Source: Asticcacaulis sp. AC402 (GTDB lineage Bacteria > Pseudomonadota > Alphaproteobacteria > Caulobacterales > Caulobacteraceae). Taken from it: a stretch of 64,000 nt of DNA. Below the pieces are notes generated by a model. The model did no database searches. It worked only from the letters and a program-made list of their open reading frames with translations, and was not told the DNA's origin. The stretch lies in contig NZ_AWGC01000006.1 in NCBI RefSeq assembly GCF_000495835.1, positions 124,001 through 188,000 of the forward strand, in the 5' to 3' direction. Positions 37,859 through 48,196 of the stretch are shown in pieces; position 1 is the stretch's first letter; the number at the start of each line of letters is the position of its first letter. A program made the translations under genes and the position numbers.

Positions 37859-38350
37859 ATGCCCGCCCGACACATTTCGCGGCCGGTCGACGAAGTGGAC
37901 CTGCATCTCAAGGTCGGTGCCTACGACGAGTATCATCACGCCCATGGCTATGCCCACCCGCGCGAGAAGCACCACTGGTACTGGTTCGCCGGCATAGCCG
38001 TCGCTATTTCCCTGATCGCCGTCATTGCAGGGATTTATACCCTTTACGATCGCGCCATGTCCCCAATGTGCAGCCGCAGCGACAGCAAGACCCGAATGTC
38101 GCCCGACGGCGCCTATGTCTTGGAATCCGTCCTCGTTACCTGTGCCGGCGCCGCGCCCAACCGCCGCGTCATGGTTTATGCTCCGAGCAGCGCCGGCAAT
38201 GTCCCGGCCGTGGCCAGTTTCGACGAAGCCGCCTTTGTCCGCATCCGCTGGGATGGTGACGACACGGTCGTACTGACCAAGTCCGGCGGACGCGTGTGGA
38301 GCTTCCGCCCGCACTACCGCGATATCCGCGTGCATTACAGGACCCAGTGA
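37859..38350 (+). CDS. Hypothetical single-pass membrane protein
   Basis: The protein has 163 residues. A His-rich cytoplasmic N terminus (YDEYHHAHGYAHPREKHHW) is followed by one membrane helix (~42-62, FAGIAVAISLIAVIAGIYTL). A ~95-residue periplasmic domain follows, with two Cys (SPMCSR and LVTCAG) and a beta pattern (DGAYVLESVLV, VVLTKSGGRVWSFRPHYRD). No family recognised. The His-rich stretch could bind metal, but this is only composition. It is divergent from thiC. Confidence 0.6.
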   Translation: MPARHISRPVDEVDLHLKVGAYDEYHHAHGYAHPREKHHWYWFAGIAVAISLIAVIAGIYTLYDRAMSPMCSRSDSKTRMSPDGAYVLESVLVTCAGAAPNRRVMVYAPSSAGNVPAVASFDEAAFVRIRWDGDDTVVLTKSGGRVWSFRPHYRDIRVHYRTQ

Positions 38351-38432
38351 GGCGCAAAAATTCACGCCGAATGCCTTTCTTTTGCCGCGCCGCTCGCTAC
38401 ATCTTCCCTGGTCCAATCGCAGGAGGATTCGC

Positions 38433-39272
38433 ATGTTCGGCTCATCTGTTCCCACCACCCATCATCACCGCAGCTCAAGCGTCGCCGACGATATCGACTT
38501 CGAAATCAAGGGCCAGGAACTTCAGTTCGTCGAGATCGAACTCGATCCCGGCGAAAGCGCCATCGCCGAAGCCGGCGCCATGGTTTGGAAAGACGCCTCG
38601 GTCGGCATGACAACAGTCTTCGGCGACGCCTCGGGCCAGCAGGGCGGCGGCTTCATGGGCGCACTGCTGGGCGCCGGCAAACGTCTGATCACCGGCGAAT
38701 CCCTGTTCACCACCGTCTTCACCCACAACGGCCAAGGCAAGGCCCGTGTCGCTTTTTCGGCGCCCGTTCCAGGCGCCATCGTGCCACTGAAGCTGTCGGA
38801 TGTCGGCGGGCGGCTGATTTGTCAGAAGGATAGCTTCCTGGCGGCGGCCAAGGGCGTATCGCTGGGAATCGCCTTTCAAAAGCGCATCATGACTGGCCTC
38901 TTTGGCGGCGAAGGCTTCATCATGCAAAAGCTCGAGGGCGACGGCTGGGTCTTTGTCCAGTTCGGTGGCATGGTCGTCGAACGCGAACTGAAAGCCGGCG
39001 AACAACTGCACGTCGATACAGGCTGTATCGCTGCGTTTACAGATACAGTCGATTTCGACCTGATCCAGGCCGGCGGCATCAAGTCGATGCTGTTCGCCGG
39101 AGAAGGTGTTTTCTTCGCCCAGTTGACCGGTCCCGGCAAGGTATGGATCCAGTCACTGCCCTTTTCGCGCTTGGCTGGCCGGATCGCGGCGGTTGCCGGC
39201 GGCGCGGGCCCCAATCGGGGCGAAGGCTCGGTCCTGGGCGGGATCGGCGACCTTATTGGCGGTAATCGATAA
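38433..39272 (+). CDS. TIGR00266/AIM24 family protein
   Basis: The protein has 279 residues. The AIM24 fold is recognised from FEIKGQELQFVEIELDPGESAIAE, AGAMVWKDASVGM and the following GLFGGEGFIMQKLEGDGWVF. The late AGGIKSMLFAGEGVFFAQLTGPG block and the IQSLPFSRLAGRI end are also typical. It is a beta-rich, possibly membrane-associated protein whose role in bacteria is not established. A perfect AGGAGG lies 6 bases before ATG 38433, which settles the start against an upstream in-frame ATG at 38382. Confidence 0.85.
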   Translation: MFGSSVPTTHHHRSSSVADDIDFEIKGQELQFVEIELDPGESAIAEAGAMVWKDASVGMTTVFGDASGQQGGGFMGALLGAGKRLITGESLFTTVFTHNGQGKARVAFSAPVPGAIVPLKLSDVGGRLICQKDSFLAAAKGVSLGIAFQKRIMTGLFGGEGFIMQKLEGDGWVFVQFGGMVVERELKAGEQLHVDTGCIAAFTDTVDFDLIQAGGIKSMLFAGEGVFFAQLTGPGKVWIQSLPFSRLAGRIAAVAGGAGPNRGEGSVLGGIGDLIGGNR

Positions 39273-39608
39273 GACCAAAACGCCAAAAGTGGTATGCCAT
39301 GTCCTGGCGCTTGGCGTCCACTGGCCGGCGCTGCGCTTGCCGCTGTTTCGTCACAGACCGTCTCTGGCGGCGCCGCACAACGCCGTAATTTCGAGTTTCA
39401 TATCCTGCAAGACGTGCATTTTTCAAAGTGGCTGTCACGACGCCCACGTGCCGGGCGGTGTTCCCTGACAAGCCGGCCCGCCATGGGCAAAGGTGCATCT
39501 GCAGACAGGTAAGCGCACCGTAACCCCGGCTGCGCATACGTATTCAAGTAGGCTTTGCGGCTCGCCCGTGGCAAAAAGGTGGCAACAAACAGGGCAGGGA
39601 GCTCGACC
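39273..39608. other. Intergenic region before the amylase gene
   Basis: These 336 bases show no convincing coding frame and no RNA gene. An ATACGTAT palindrome at 39536-39543 lies about 65 bases before the amylase start and could be part of an operator. A GGGAG at about 39598 serves as the ribosome site. Nothing else is seen. Confidence 0.5.
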
Positions 39609-41282
39609 ATGAAACTCAAGACTTATCTTGGCGCCATCGCGCTTATGTCCACCCTGGCGGCCGGAACGGCCCACGCCCGGATCGATGTGTCAGCCGTGGC
39701 TGCGACGCACAAGGCCAGCGCCCTGCCGAAAGACTGGAACAGAACGGCCGCCTTCACGGAGATCTTTGTCCGCTCCTACAAGGACAGCAATGGCGATGGC
39801 ATCGGTGACTTCAAGGGCCTGACCTCGCAACTCGACTACCTTAAGGACCTGGGCATTACCGGCATCTGGCTCATGCCGATGAACCCGTCCCAGGACGGCG
39901 ACCATGGCTATGCCGTCAACGACTACCGCGCCGTAGATCCCGACTACGGCACCATGGCCGACTTCGAGGAATTCCTTGACGAGGCTCACAAGCGCGGCAT
40001 TGGCGTCATCATTGACTTCGTCGTCAATCACTCGGGCAGTGGCAACGCCATCTTCCTCGACGCTGCCAAATCGAAATCCAGTCCCTATCGTGACTGGTAC
40101 CTGTTCGCGGATAGCAACCCCGGCTGGTACGACCAGAATATGCGCGGCGTCAGCGGCGCTTACTGGAGCGATCCCTGGAAGCCCGTGCCAAAAGTCGTGC
40201 CCGGCGGGGAGGGGCTTTATTACGGCGTCTTCGATACCACCATGCCGGACCTCAACCTGCGCAATCCGAAGGTCATCGCCTATCTCCAGGACTCGATGCG
40301 CTTTTGGATGAACAAGGGTGTCGATGGCTTCCGCCTGGATGCGGTGACCATGCTGCTGGAAGACGGCAAGGCGGCTTATTTCAATAATTCCGGAAATCCC
40401 ACAATCGTAAAAGCTTTCAAAGACGTCGTCGACGAATACGATAACCGCTACCTGATCTGCGAGGTATCGGAGGGCCGCGAACTTTATCTCGACGTCTGCA
40501 CCGCCTTTGCCTATGGCGTGCAGCAACACCTGATCGCCGGCATCAAGAACGGTGTCATCGCGCCGGAGGTCATTGCCTTCCTCGAAGACCCCAGACGCGA
40601 TCTGATGCCGCTGGCCCTGCAAAGCCATGACGCCTATGTCGGCGACCGGTTGACCAACCAGTTCGGAGTCAATGGCGACGCCAGCTACAAGGTAGCGGCA
40701 GCGGTCTCGATCCTGGTTTCGGCAACACCGTTCGGCTATTACGGCGAAGAGATCGGCATGAGCAATGGCGGGACCTATAACGATCCCGGCATCCGTTCCC
40801 CGATGTCGTGGACCGGGGAAGTGCTCAAGCAGCGAAGCGGTAGCACATCGACAAAAGTTGCGGCGGCCGGCTTCTCGACCGTGATGCCGTACCGCGATCC
40901 GGCGATCAATTTCGCCAGTCAGAATGTCGCCAGTCAGACTGGCGATCCGTCGTCGATCCTGGAATACTACCGCGCCATCTATGCTGTCCGCAAAGCCCAT
41001 CCGGTGCTGGCGACGGGGACCTTCAAGCTATTGTCCAAGGCCGGCGATCCAGTATTGGCCTTCTCGCGGACGGATACCAAGGAAACGGTCGTGGTGGCGA
41101 TCAATGTGTCGGATGCAATGCAGTCCGTGACGGTGGATGCGGGCGTGAAGAATGCCCGCTTAGGTCAGGCTTTCAAGGCGCCGGATGCGGCCGCGGCGCC
41201 GGAAGTGACGAGCGACAAGTCCGGTCAGGCGAGGGTGCAGTTGGCGCCAAAGTCGTTGCAGGTGTTGGTCAAGGCGCATTAA
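39609..41282 (+). CDS. GH13 alpha-amylase-family glycoside hydrolase
   Basis: The protein has 557 residues with a Sec signal peptide (1-23), so it is exported. GH13 regions are complete: DFVVNH (region I), GFRLDAVT with nucleophile Asp244 (II), ICEVSE with acid/base Glu285 (III), and SHD with His340-Asp341 (IV). The start MxxxRSYKDSNGDGIGDFKGL is typical of oligo-1,6-glucosidase/alpha-glucosidase-like members. A C-terminal beta domain ends the chain. It likely degrades starch-type oligosaccharides; the exact linkage is uncertain. A GGGAG site precedes ATG 39609. Confidence 0.9.
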   Translation: MKLKTYLGAIALMSTLAAGTAHARIDVSAVAATHKASALPKDWNRTAAFTEIFVRSYKDSNGDGIGDFKGLTSQLDYLKDLGITGIWLMPMNPSQDGDHGYAVNDYRAVDPDYGTMADFEEFLDEAHKRGIGVIIDFVVNHSGSGNAIFLDAAKSKSSPYRDWYLFADSNPGWYDQNMRGVSGAYWSDPWKPVPKVVPGGEGLYYGVFDTTMPDLNLRNPKVIAYLQDSMRFWMNKGVDGFRLDAVTMLLEDGKAAYFNNSGNPTIVKAFKDVVDEYDNRYLICEVSEGRELYLDVCTAFAYGVQQHLIAGIKNGVIAPEVIAFLEDPRRDLMPLALQSHDAYVGDRLTNQFGVNGDASYKVAAAVSILVSATPFGYYGEEIGMSNGGTYNDPGIRSPMSWTGEVLKQRSGSTSTKVAAAGFSTVMPYRDPAINFASQNVASQTGDPSSILEYYRAIYAVRKAHPVLATGTFKLLSKAGDPVLAFSRTDTKETVVVAINVSDAMQSVTVDAGVKNARLGQAFKAPDAAAAPEVTSDKSGQARVQLAPKSLQVLVKAH

Positions 41283-41743
41283 CGGCGAAAGTGCGCCATG
41301 ACCTGGTTGTGGAGTGTTTCGATCCTGTCGCGATCGTTGCTTTCGCTCAGGGTAACTTCGAGTCCCTTCGGCGTCGTCAGCACCAGTCGGAAAAAATTGT
41401 CGCTGTCGCTGTCTTTGGACGTGTGGATGGCAGGCGGTTCGATGTCGTTGGGTCGAAAGCGTTCTGTTTCGGTTTTCCATGGCCAAGTTTGGTGTACGGT
41501 AATGTCGTCATGTGCGATGGTGGCGTGAACCAGAGGCGGTTTGAACGCGTGGGCGCTGCCGGCCGCGCCGAAGACCCAGAACAGCAGGACGACGCCGGTT
41601 TCTACCGGCTGGGAGAACTGGCCGAAGCCGCCGTCGCGAAGGAAGACCCACGTCATCAGGAAGAGGAAGCTCATCCAGATGGACATGAAAATCCAGCCAG
41701 CCAGGGGCATCAGGTTTCGGATTTTGACAGGCGCCGCCCTCAT
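41279..41743 (-). CDS. Hypothetical two-helix membrane protein
   Basis: The protein has 154 residues. Two membrane helices at the N terminus (~12-35 LAGWIFMSIWMSFLFLM and ~46-66 TGVVLLFWVFGAAGSAHA) are followed by a soluble beta domain of ~85 residues (DITVHQTWPWKTETERF, FFRLVLTTPKGLEVTL). It resembles small PH-like or photosynthesis-complex-assembly-type domains only in outline. No family is recognised. It converges on the amylase, overlapping its stop by 4 bases. Confidence 0.6.
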   Translation of the reverse strand: MRAAPVKIRNLMPLAGWIFMSIWMSFLFLMTWVFLRDGGFGQFSQPVETGVVLLFWVFGAAGSAHAFKPPLVHATIAHDDITVHQTWPWKTETERFRPNDIEPPAIHTSKDSDSDNFFRLVLTTPKGLEVTLSESNDRDRIETLHNQVMAHFRR

Positions 41744-42060
41744 GAGGCCTGTTGTAGCTGAATTAGGCTACAGGTTTGTTAAGGGGGGAGGCGCATCTTG
41801 TTCGGAAAACGCACGGCGATCGTGCTTATGCAAGATACCCCTCCAGCGCTTCACGGTTCCACTTCCACTTCGTGGAGAGGAAGGCGCTTGTGACATCCGA
41901 AGGGGATTCTCCGGGGTGTTGACAAGTCCCGTTCCTCCGATAGCAGGCCGTCTCGAAGGTTGGTTCGTCCGACAAGACCCCATCCAAGCAGGGAGCAGTC
42001 GTCGCTGGCAAGCCTCGCCCCTCTCAAGAATCAAACGATCACAGTCGTACTGATTAGCGC
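41744..42060. other. Intergenic region upstream of the str operon promoter
   Basis: 317 bases without a convincing gene. A TTGACA at 41919 with CGATAGC 11-14 bases on would fit the short-spacer Caulobacter promoter form weakly. No tRNA or riboswitch fold is seen. Confidence 0.4.
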
Positions 42061-42089
42061 TTGACGGGGTAGGGCCTGTCCTCTATAGC
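42061..42089 (+). promoter_or_regulatory. Promoter of the str operon
   Basis: TTGACG (42061-42066), 17-base spacer, TATAGC (42084-42089). The pair also fits the Caulobacter housekeeping form TTGACGS-N10-14-GCTANAWC. It leaves a ~210-base leader before rpsL, which includes a CCGAAG-TC-CTTCGG hairpin near 42250. Confidence 0.7.
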
Positions 42090-42305
42090 CCGGCGATCAT
42101 TTTCGAGGCGGCCCTCAAAAGCTTTCCCGATCTATTCAATGCAAGGGGCTGTGTCCCCGCCGTAACCTCCATAGCGCAGGTTGCGGCTTTTGCGTTTGTT
42201 TTGATCAGGAGCGATTGAGGTGGCCTTCAAGAACGGTACATATGCTAACCGAAGTCCTTCGGCCAAACGGCACAGGCTTCCACATCCAGAGAGACATCTT
42301 CTACG

Positions 42306-42677
42306 ATGCCCACAGTCAACCAGCTTATCCGCAAGCCTCGCCAGCCGAAGCCCAAGCGCAACAAGGTGCCGGCCCTGAAGGGCTGCCCGCAACGCCGCGG
42401 CGTTTGCACGCGCGTCTACACCACGACCCCGAAGAAGCCCAACTCGGCTCTGCGTAAGGTCGCCAAGGTCCGTCTGACCTCGCAGATCGAAGCCGTGTGC
42501 TACATCCCCGGCGAAGGCCACAACCTTCAGGAACACTCCGTGGTCCTGATCCGCGGCGGCCGCGTCAAGGACCTTCCCGGCGTCCGTTACCACATCCTGC
42601 GCGGCGTGCTCGACACGCAAGGCGTCAAGAACCGTAAGCAACGCCGTTCGCACTACGGCACGAAACGTCCGAAGTAA
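42306..42677 (+). CDS. rpsL: 30S ribosomal protein S12
   Basis: The protein has 123 residues, full length. It lies at the decoding site of the small subunit and controls accuracy. The conserved [12 protein letters not shown] and [12 protein letters not shown] segments are present. Lys43 and Lys88, whose substitution gives streptomycin resistance in other bacteria, are both wild type. It is the first gene of the str operon, 12 bases before rpsG. Confidence 0.98.
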   Translation: MPTVNQLIRKPRQPKPKRNKVPALKGCPQRRGVCTRVYTTTPKKPNSALRKVAKVRLTSQIEAVCYIPGEGHNLQEHSVVLIRGGRVKDLPGVRYHILRGVLDTQGVKNRKQRRSHYGTKRPK

Positions 42678-42689
42678 GGAGCAGACCAC

Positions 42690-43163
42690 ATGTCACGTCG
42701 TCACCGCGCAGAGAAGCGCGACGTCCTGCCGGACCCCAAGTTCGGTGATCTGGTCGTCACCAAGTTCATGAACTACGTCATGTACGAAGGCAAAAAGGCC
42801 GTTGCCGAAAACATCATCTATGGTGCTTTCGACATCCTGGTCGCGAAGAAGAAAGACGCAACCGCGATCGAAACCTTCCACGCTGCTCTCGACAACGTCT
42901 CCCCCTCGATCGAAGTGCGTTCGCGCCGCGTTGGTGGTGCGACCTATCAGGTCCCCGTCGAAGTGCGCCCCGACCGCCGTCGCGCCCTGGCCATCCGCTG
43001 GTTGGTCAACGCTGCCCGCAAGCGCGGCGAAAACACCATGACGGAAAAGCTGGCCGCCGAACTGCTCGACGCCGCCAACAATCGTGGTACTGCCGTCAAG
43101 AAGCGTGAAGACACGCACAAGATGGCCGAAGCCAACCGCGCCTTCTCGCACTATCGCTGGTAG
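42690..43163 (+). CDS. rpsG: 30S ribosomal protein S7
   Basis: The protein has 157 residues, the short form of the family. It binds the 3' major domain of 16S rRNA and starts assembly of the head. Typical stretches are [10 protein letters not shown] at the start, [17 protein letters not shown], and ending [15 protein letters not shown]. In E. coli the family member is the translational repressor of its operon. A 148-base gap with two hairpins separates it from fusA. Confidence 0.98.
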   Translation: MSRRHRAEKRDVLPDPKFGDLVVTKFMNYVMYEGKKAVAENIIYGAFDILVAKKKDATAIETFHAALDNVSPSIEVRSRRVGGATYQVPVEVRPDRRRALAIRWLVNAARKRGENTMTEKLAAELLDAANNRGTAVKKREDTHKMAEANRAFSHYRW

Positions 43164-43177
43164 TTGCGGTGCCTGGC

Positions 43178-43200
43178 GCCGGTCTCTTGACCGGCATTTT
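43178..43200 (+). terminator. Hairpin with T-run between rpsG and fusA
   Basis: GCCGGTC-TCTT-GACCGGC, then ATTTT (43178-43200). A seven-base stem plus short T-run looks like a weak intrinsic terminator or attenuator inside the str operon. Confidence 0.5.
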
Positions 43201-43226
43201 GCAGGCGCAAAAAATTTGCTTTGTAT

Positions 43227-43257
43227 GCGCGGACGGTTTGGTTTAAACCGCCCGCGC
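43227..43257. other. Second stem-loop between rpsG and fusA
   Basis: 13-base arms (43227-43239 and 43245-43257) pair with one mismatch around GGTTT. The hairpin ends 54 bases before fusA and could stabilise the mRNA or modulate fusA translation. Confidence 0.6.
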
Positions 43258-43311
43258 TACTTGCAACTGAAATCTGTTTTATCCGACCCGTTTAGGTATT
43301 GAGGCTCTCCC

Positions 43312-45390
43312 ATGCCCCGCACACACAAGATCGAAGACTACCGAAATTTCGGTATCATGGCGCACATCGACGCCGGCAAGACCACGACCACCGAGCGCAT
43401 CCTGTACTACACGGGCAAGAGCCACAAGATCGGCGAAGTCCACGACGGCGCCGCCACCATGGACTGGATGGAGCAGGAGCAGGAACGCGGTATCACCATC
43501 ACGTCCGCTGCCACCACCACGTTCTGGCTGGGCAAGCGCCTGAACATCATCGACACCCCGGGCCACGTTGACTTCACCATCGAAGTCGAACGCAACCTGC
43601 GCGTCCTCGATGGTGCAGTCGCCGTGCTCGACGGTAATGCCGGCGTAGAGCCGCAGACCGAAACCGTCTGGCGCCAGGCTGACAAGTACAAGGTGCCGCG
43701 CATCGTGTTCGTCAACAAGATGGACAAGATCGGCGCCGATTTCGACAAGTCGGTCCAGTCGATCCGCGACCGTCTCGGCGCAAAGGCCGTGCCGATCCAA
43801 TTCCCGATCGGTTCGGAAAACACCCTCTCGGGCCTGGTCGACCTGGTCCGCATGAAGGCGGTGATCTGGGACAACGACGCCCTGGGTGCCAACTATCGTG
43901 ACGAAGAAATCCCGGCCGATCTGCTCGAAAAGGCCAAGGAAGCGCGTCAGTACCTGATCGACAATTCCGTTGAACTCGACGATGAAGCCATGGAAGCCTA
44001 TCTCGATGGCGTTGAGCCGTCGGAAGAAGTGCTGAAGAAGTGCATCCGCAAGGCCGTTCTGAACGCTGCCTTCTACCCGATCCTGTGCGGCTCGGCTTTC
44101 AAGAACAAGGGGGTCCAGACCCTGCTTGACGCCGTTGTCGACTACCTGCCGTCACCGTCAGACGTTCCGCCGACCCATGGCATCGACTACAAGACCGAAG
44201 AAGACGTCGTCCGCAAGGCTTCGGACGACGAACCGCTTGCCATGCTCGCCTTCAAGATCATGGACGACCCGTTCGTCGGTTCGTTGACCTTCTGCCGCCT
44301 GTATTCGGGTAAGCTGGAAACCGGCCAGGGCCTGCTGAACACGACACGCGAAAAGAAAGAGCGTGTCGGCCGCATGCTGCTGATGCACTCCAACGACCGT
44401 CAGGACATTAAAGAAGCCTATGCCGGCGACATCGTCGCCCTGGCCGGCCTCAAGGACACCCGGACCGGAGACACCCTGTGTGATCCGCTGAAGGCGCCGG
44501 TCATCCTGGAACGTATGGAATTCCCGGCGCCGGTTATCGAAATCGCCGTGGAACCCAAGTCGAAGGCCGATCAGGAAAAGCTGGGCGTTGCGCTGGCCAA
44601 GCTGGCGTCCGAAGATCCGTCCTTCACTGTTTCGACCGACCACGAGTCGGGTCAGACCATCCTGAAGGGCATGGGCGAACTGCACCTCGACATCAAGATC
44701 GACATCCTGAAGCGGACCTACAAGGTCGAAGCCAATATCGGCGCGCCGCAGGTTGCCTATCGCGAGTCGATCACACGCAAGGCCGACATTGACTACACCC
44801 ACAAGAAGCAGACCGGTGGTACCGGCCAGTTCGCCCGTATCAAGGTGACGGTCGAACCGGGTGAGCCCGGCTCAGGCTTCGTGTTCGAATCCGCCATTGT
44901 CGGCGGTAACGTTCCGAAGGAATACGTCCCGGGCGTCGTCAAGGGCTTTGAAACCTCCAAGGAAAACGGCCTGCTCGCCGGCTTCCCGCTGATCGATTTC
45001 AAGGTCACTCTGACCGACGGTGCCTATCACGACGTCGACTCCTCGGTCCTGGCGTTCGAAATCGCTGCGCGCGCTGCCTTCAAGGAACTGCGCGACAAAG
45101 CCGGTCCGCGTCTGCTGGAACCGATCATGAAGGTCGAAGTCGTTACCCCGGAAGAATATCTGGGTTCGGTTATCGGTGACCTGAACGGTCGTCGTGGCAT
45201 GATCCAGGGGCAGGACATGCGCGGTAACGCCATCGTCGTCGACGCCTTCGTGCCGCTGGCCAACATGTTTGGTTATGTGAACACCCTGCGCGGTATGTCG
45301 CAAGGCCGCGCCCAGTTCTCCATGACCTATGACCACTACGAGCCCGTGCCGCAGCACGTTGCCGACGAAGTGATCAAGAAGTACGCCTAA
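43312..45390 (+). CDS. fusA: Elongation factor G
   Basis: This 692-residue translational GTPase moves tRNAs and mRNA through the ribosome and helps recycling. The G motifs are [13 protein letters not shown] (P-loop), RGITIT (switch I), DTPGHVDF and NKMD. Domains II-V follow, with the [11 protein letters not shown]-like domain IV entry ([14 protein letters not shown]) and [14 protein letters not shown] in domain V. A single copy of EF-G is seen in the window. The 148-base upstream region contains two hairpins. Confidence 0.98.
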   Translation: MPRTHKIEDYRNFGIMAHIDAGKTTTTERILYYTGKSHKIGEVHDGAATMDWMEQEQERGITITSAATTTFWLGKRLNIIDTPGHVDFTIEVERNLRVLDGAVAVLDGNAGVEPQTETVWRQADKYKVPRIVFVNKMDKIGADFDKSVQSIRDRLGAKAVPIQFPIGSENTLSGLVDLVRMKAVIWDNDALGANYRDEEIPADLLEKAKEARQYLIDNSVELDDEAMEAYLDGVEPSEEVLKKCIRKAVLNAAFYPILCGSAFKNKGVQTLLDAVVDYLPSPSDVPPTHGIDYKTEEDVVRKASDDEPLAMLAFKIMDDPFVGSLTFCRLYSGKLETGQGLLNTTREKKERVGRMLLMHSNDRQDIKEAYAGDIVALAGLKDTRTGDTLCDPLKAPVILERMEFPAPVIEIAVEPKSKADQEKLGVALAKLASEDPSFTVSTDHESGQTILKGMGELHLDIKIDILKRTYKVEANIGAPQVAYRESITRKADIDYTHKKQTGGTGQFARIKVTVEPGEPGSGFVFESAIVGGNVPKEYVPGVVKGFETSKENGLLAGFPLIDFKVTLTDGAYHDVDSSVLAFEIAARAAFKELRDKAGPRLLEPIMKVEVVTPEEYLGSVIGDLNGRRGMIQGQDMRGNAIVVDAFVPLANMFGYVNTLRGMSQGRAQFSMTYDHYEPVPQHVADEVIKKYA

Positions 45391-45488
45391 AAACCCTCTT
45401 GGCCCGTCGCACGGACTGTGCTACGGGCCGCAACCTTATACAGATCAACCCTAGCAAATGAAGGCCCGCTACCGGCGGGATTTGTGAA

Positions 45489-46679
<1,191 letters not shown>

Positions 46680-46731
46680 TAAAAGGCGAGGGGGGTGAGG
46701 AGCGCCGATTTTCTCAGAGAGCAAATCGGAT

Positions 46732-46756
46732 GGAATCGCCACAGTGTGGCGATTCC
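46732..46756. repeat. Perfect stem-loop behind tuf
   Basis: GGAATCGCCAC (46732-46742), loop AGT, GTGGCGATTCC (46746-46756): an 11-base perfect stem, 52 bases behind the tuf stop, without T-run. It may be a dispersed palindrome or RNA-stabilising element. Confidence 0.6.
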
Positions 46757-46834
46757 CGCGACGAACGGGCCCCCTCGACCCCCGATACTTGATGGTGCTG
46801 AACGCGGCTAAGCGGTAAGCAGAGATACAAACTA

Positions 46835-46873
46835 AAAGACCCTTCCCGCTGAAGAAGCGGGAAGGGTCTTTGA
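46835..46873. terminator. Bidirectional intrinsic terminator of the str operon
   Basis: 16-base arms (46835-46850 and 46856-46871, AAAGACCCTTCCCGCT on the left) pair perfectly around GAAGA and end in TTT. The A-run on the left makes it work on both strands. It lies 156 bases after the tuf stop. Confidence 0.85.
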
Positions 46874-46992
46874 GTTTGTATTTTCGTTTATCACCTGCCT
46901 CGATCAACGCTGTCGAGTTTCTGGGTCCAGGGGCCTGCGGCCCCTGGCCTTATGCCTTTCCTCGACGATTTCGACGTTGTAGCATGCTGCGC

Positions 46993-47490
46993 ATGTCCGA
47001 CTATATCTCTTCCCTGGGCAAGGCCTTTCTGGCGCACCGTTTCAAGCGGTTGTCGGAGACCTTTGTCGACGACATCCAGGCCTACCTGCAGGCGGCCGGG
47101 CTGCGCGCGCCGGCGCGGGCCTTTTCGACCCTGCGGTTGTTGAGCGATACGCCGGGCTTGAGCGTTACTCAACTCGCCGACCAGATCAAGCTGTCACATC
47201 CGCTGGTCATCCATCTGCTGTCGCAACTGGAGACCCTGGACCTGGTGTATTTCGACATCGACTATGATGATCGGCCGCGGCGGTTGGTCTATCTGACGGA
47301 GGCCGGGCATGTGGATGTTGCGCGACTGAAAGCCGCTGAGCCGGCGATCTGCGCAGCCTATGACGGGCTGTCGGCTGAGGTTGGGGCGGATGTTATGGAG
47401 ATTGTCGGGCGTCTGGATGTCGCGCTGGATAAACGTTCAATGGCGGATAGACTCAAGACATCTTTAGCTGGTTCAAGGAGGCGCCCATGA
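46993..47490 (+). CDS. MarR-family transcriptional regulator
   Basis: The protein has 165 residues. The winged-helix core is RAFSTLRLLSDTPGLSVTQLA, QIKLSHPLVIHLLSQLETL and YDDRPRRLVYLTEAG (wing). Helical dimerisation segments lie at both ends. It starts at ATG 46993; ATG 46984 is an equal alternative. Neither has a strong Shine-Dalgarno. The stop overlaps the start of the GST gene by 4 bases, so they are co-translated. A role in detoxification control is inferred from that pairing. Confidence 0.82.
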   Translation: MSDYISSLGKAFLAHRFKRLSETFVDDIQAYLQAAGLRAPARAFSTLRLLSDTPGLSVTQLADQIKLSHPLVIHLLSQLETLDLVYFDIDYDDRPRRLVYLTEAGHVDVARLKAAEPAICAAYDGLSAEVGADVMEIVGRLDVALDKRSMADRLKTSLAGSRRRP

Positions 47491-48119
47491 TTCTGATCGG
47501 CCAGTATGATTCCCCCTTCGTCCGCCGTTGTGGCATCGCCATGACGCTTTACGGCATGGTGTTCGAGCACCGGCCGTGGTCGACCTTCGGCCAGGGCGAC
47601 AAGATCAAACCGTTCAATCCGCTGCGCCGGGTGCCGACTCTGGTCCTCGATGACGGTGGTGTGGTCATAGACAGTGCCTGTATCCTGGATTGGGCCGACG
47701 AACAGGTCGGACCAGACCGCGCCCTGATCCCTGCGTCCGGTGAGGCACGGCGCAAGGCACTCTATTACATCGCTCTGACAACCGGCTTTTCCGACAAGTG
47801 CGTCGCGCTCTTCTACGAAAAGGTGCTGCACAAGGTAACCTCCGATGTCTGGCTGAGCCGGCTCGAAACCCAGGTCAGCGAAGTTCTGGATGTGCTGGAA
47901 ACGATCCGCGCCGACGCCACGACACGCTGGCTATTCGGCGACTATCTTGGTCATGCCGATATTGCGCTGGGTTGCGCCATCCGCCATGCCCGTGAGGCCC
48001 ATGGTCCTGCCATCGACTGGTCCGGTCGCCCGGCGCTCCTGGCCCATAGCGACATTTGCGAAGCCTTGCCGATTTTCGAGACAATATCCCAGGTTTTCAT
48101 TGGACCAAAAGAAGATTAA
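47487..48119 (+). CDS. Glutathione S-transferase family protein
   Basis: The protein has 210 residues: an N-terminal thioredoxin-like GST domain (1-78) with the catalytic-side segment YDSPFVRRCGIAM. The glutathione-binding RRVPTLVLDDG and VIDSACILDWAD (VPxL, DS) follow. An all-helical C-terminal domain (~85-205) completes it. It may conjugate glutathione to electrophiles or reduce peroxides. It overlaps the MarR gene and ends 77 bases before the GNAT gene. Confidence 0.87.
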   Translation: MILIGQYDSPFVRRCGIAMTLYGMVFEHRPWSTFGQGDKIKPFNPLRRVPTLVLDDGGVVIDSACILDWADEQVGPDRALIPASGEARRKALYYIALTTGFSDKCVALFYEKVLHKVTSDVWLSRLETQVSEVLDVLETIRADATTRWLFGDYLGHADIALGCAIRHAREAHGPAIDWSGRPALLAHSDICEALPIFETISQVFIGPKED

Positions 48120-48196
48120 CCACCTCACTTAGTCCGGCATAAACCCTGCTGTGTTACACCCCACACAGGTAACAGTGTTTCAATCCGAGGCGAAGC

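Noticed and set aside
41919-41944. Second str-operon promoter (TTGACA with CGATAGC)
   Set aside because: The spacing and -10 match only loosely; the promoter at 42061 is much better.
46680-46834. tRNA or secE/nusG after tuf, a common arrangement
   Set aside because: No cloverleaf with CCA-type ends and no SecE/NusG-like frame was found; only a hairpin and a terminator.
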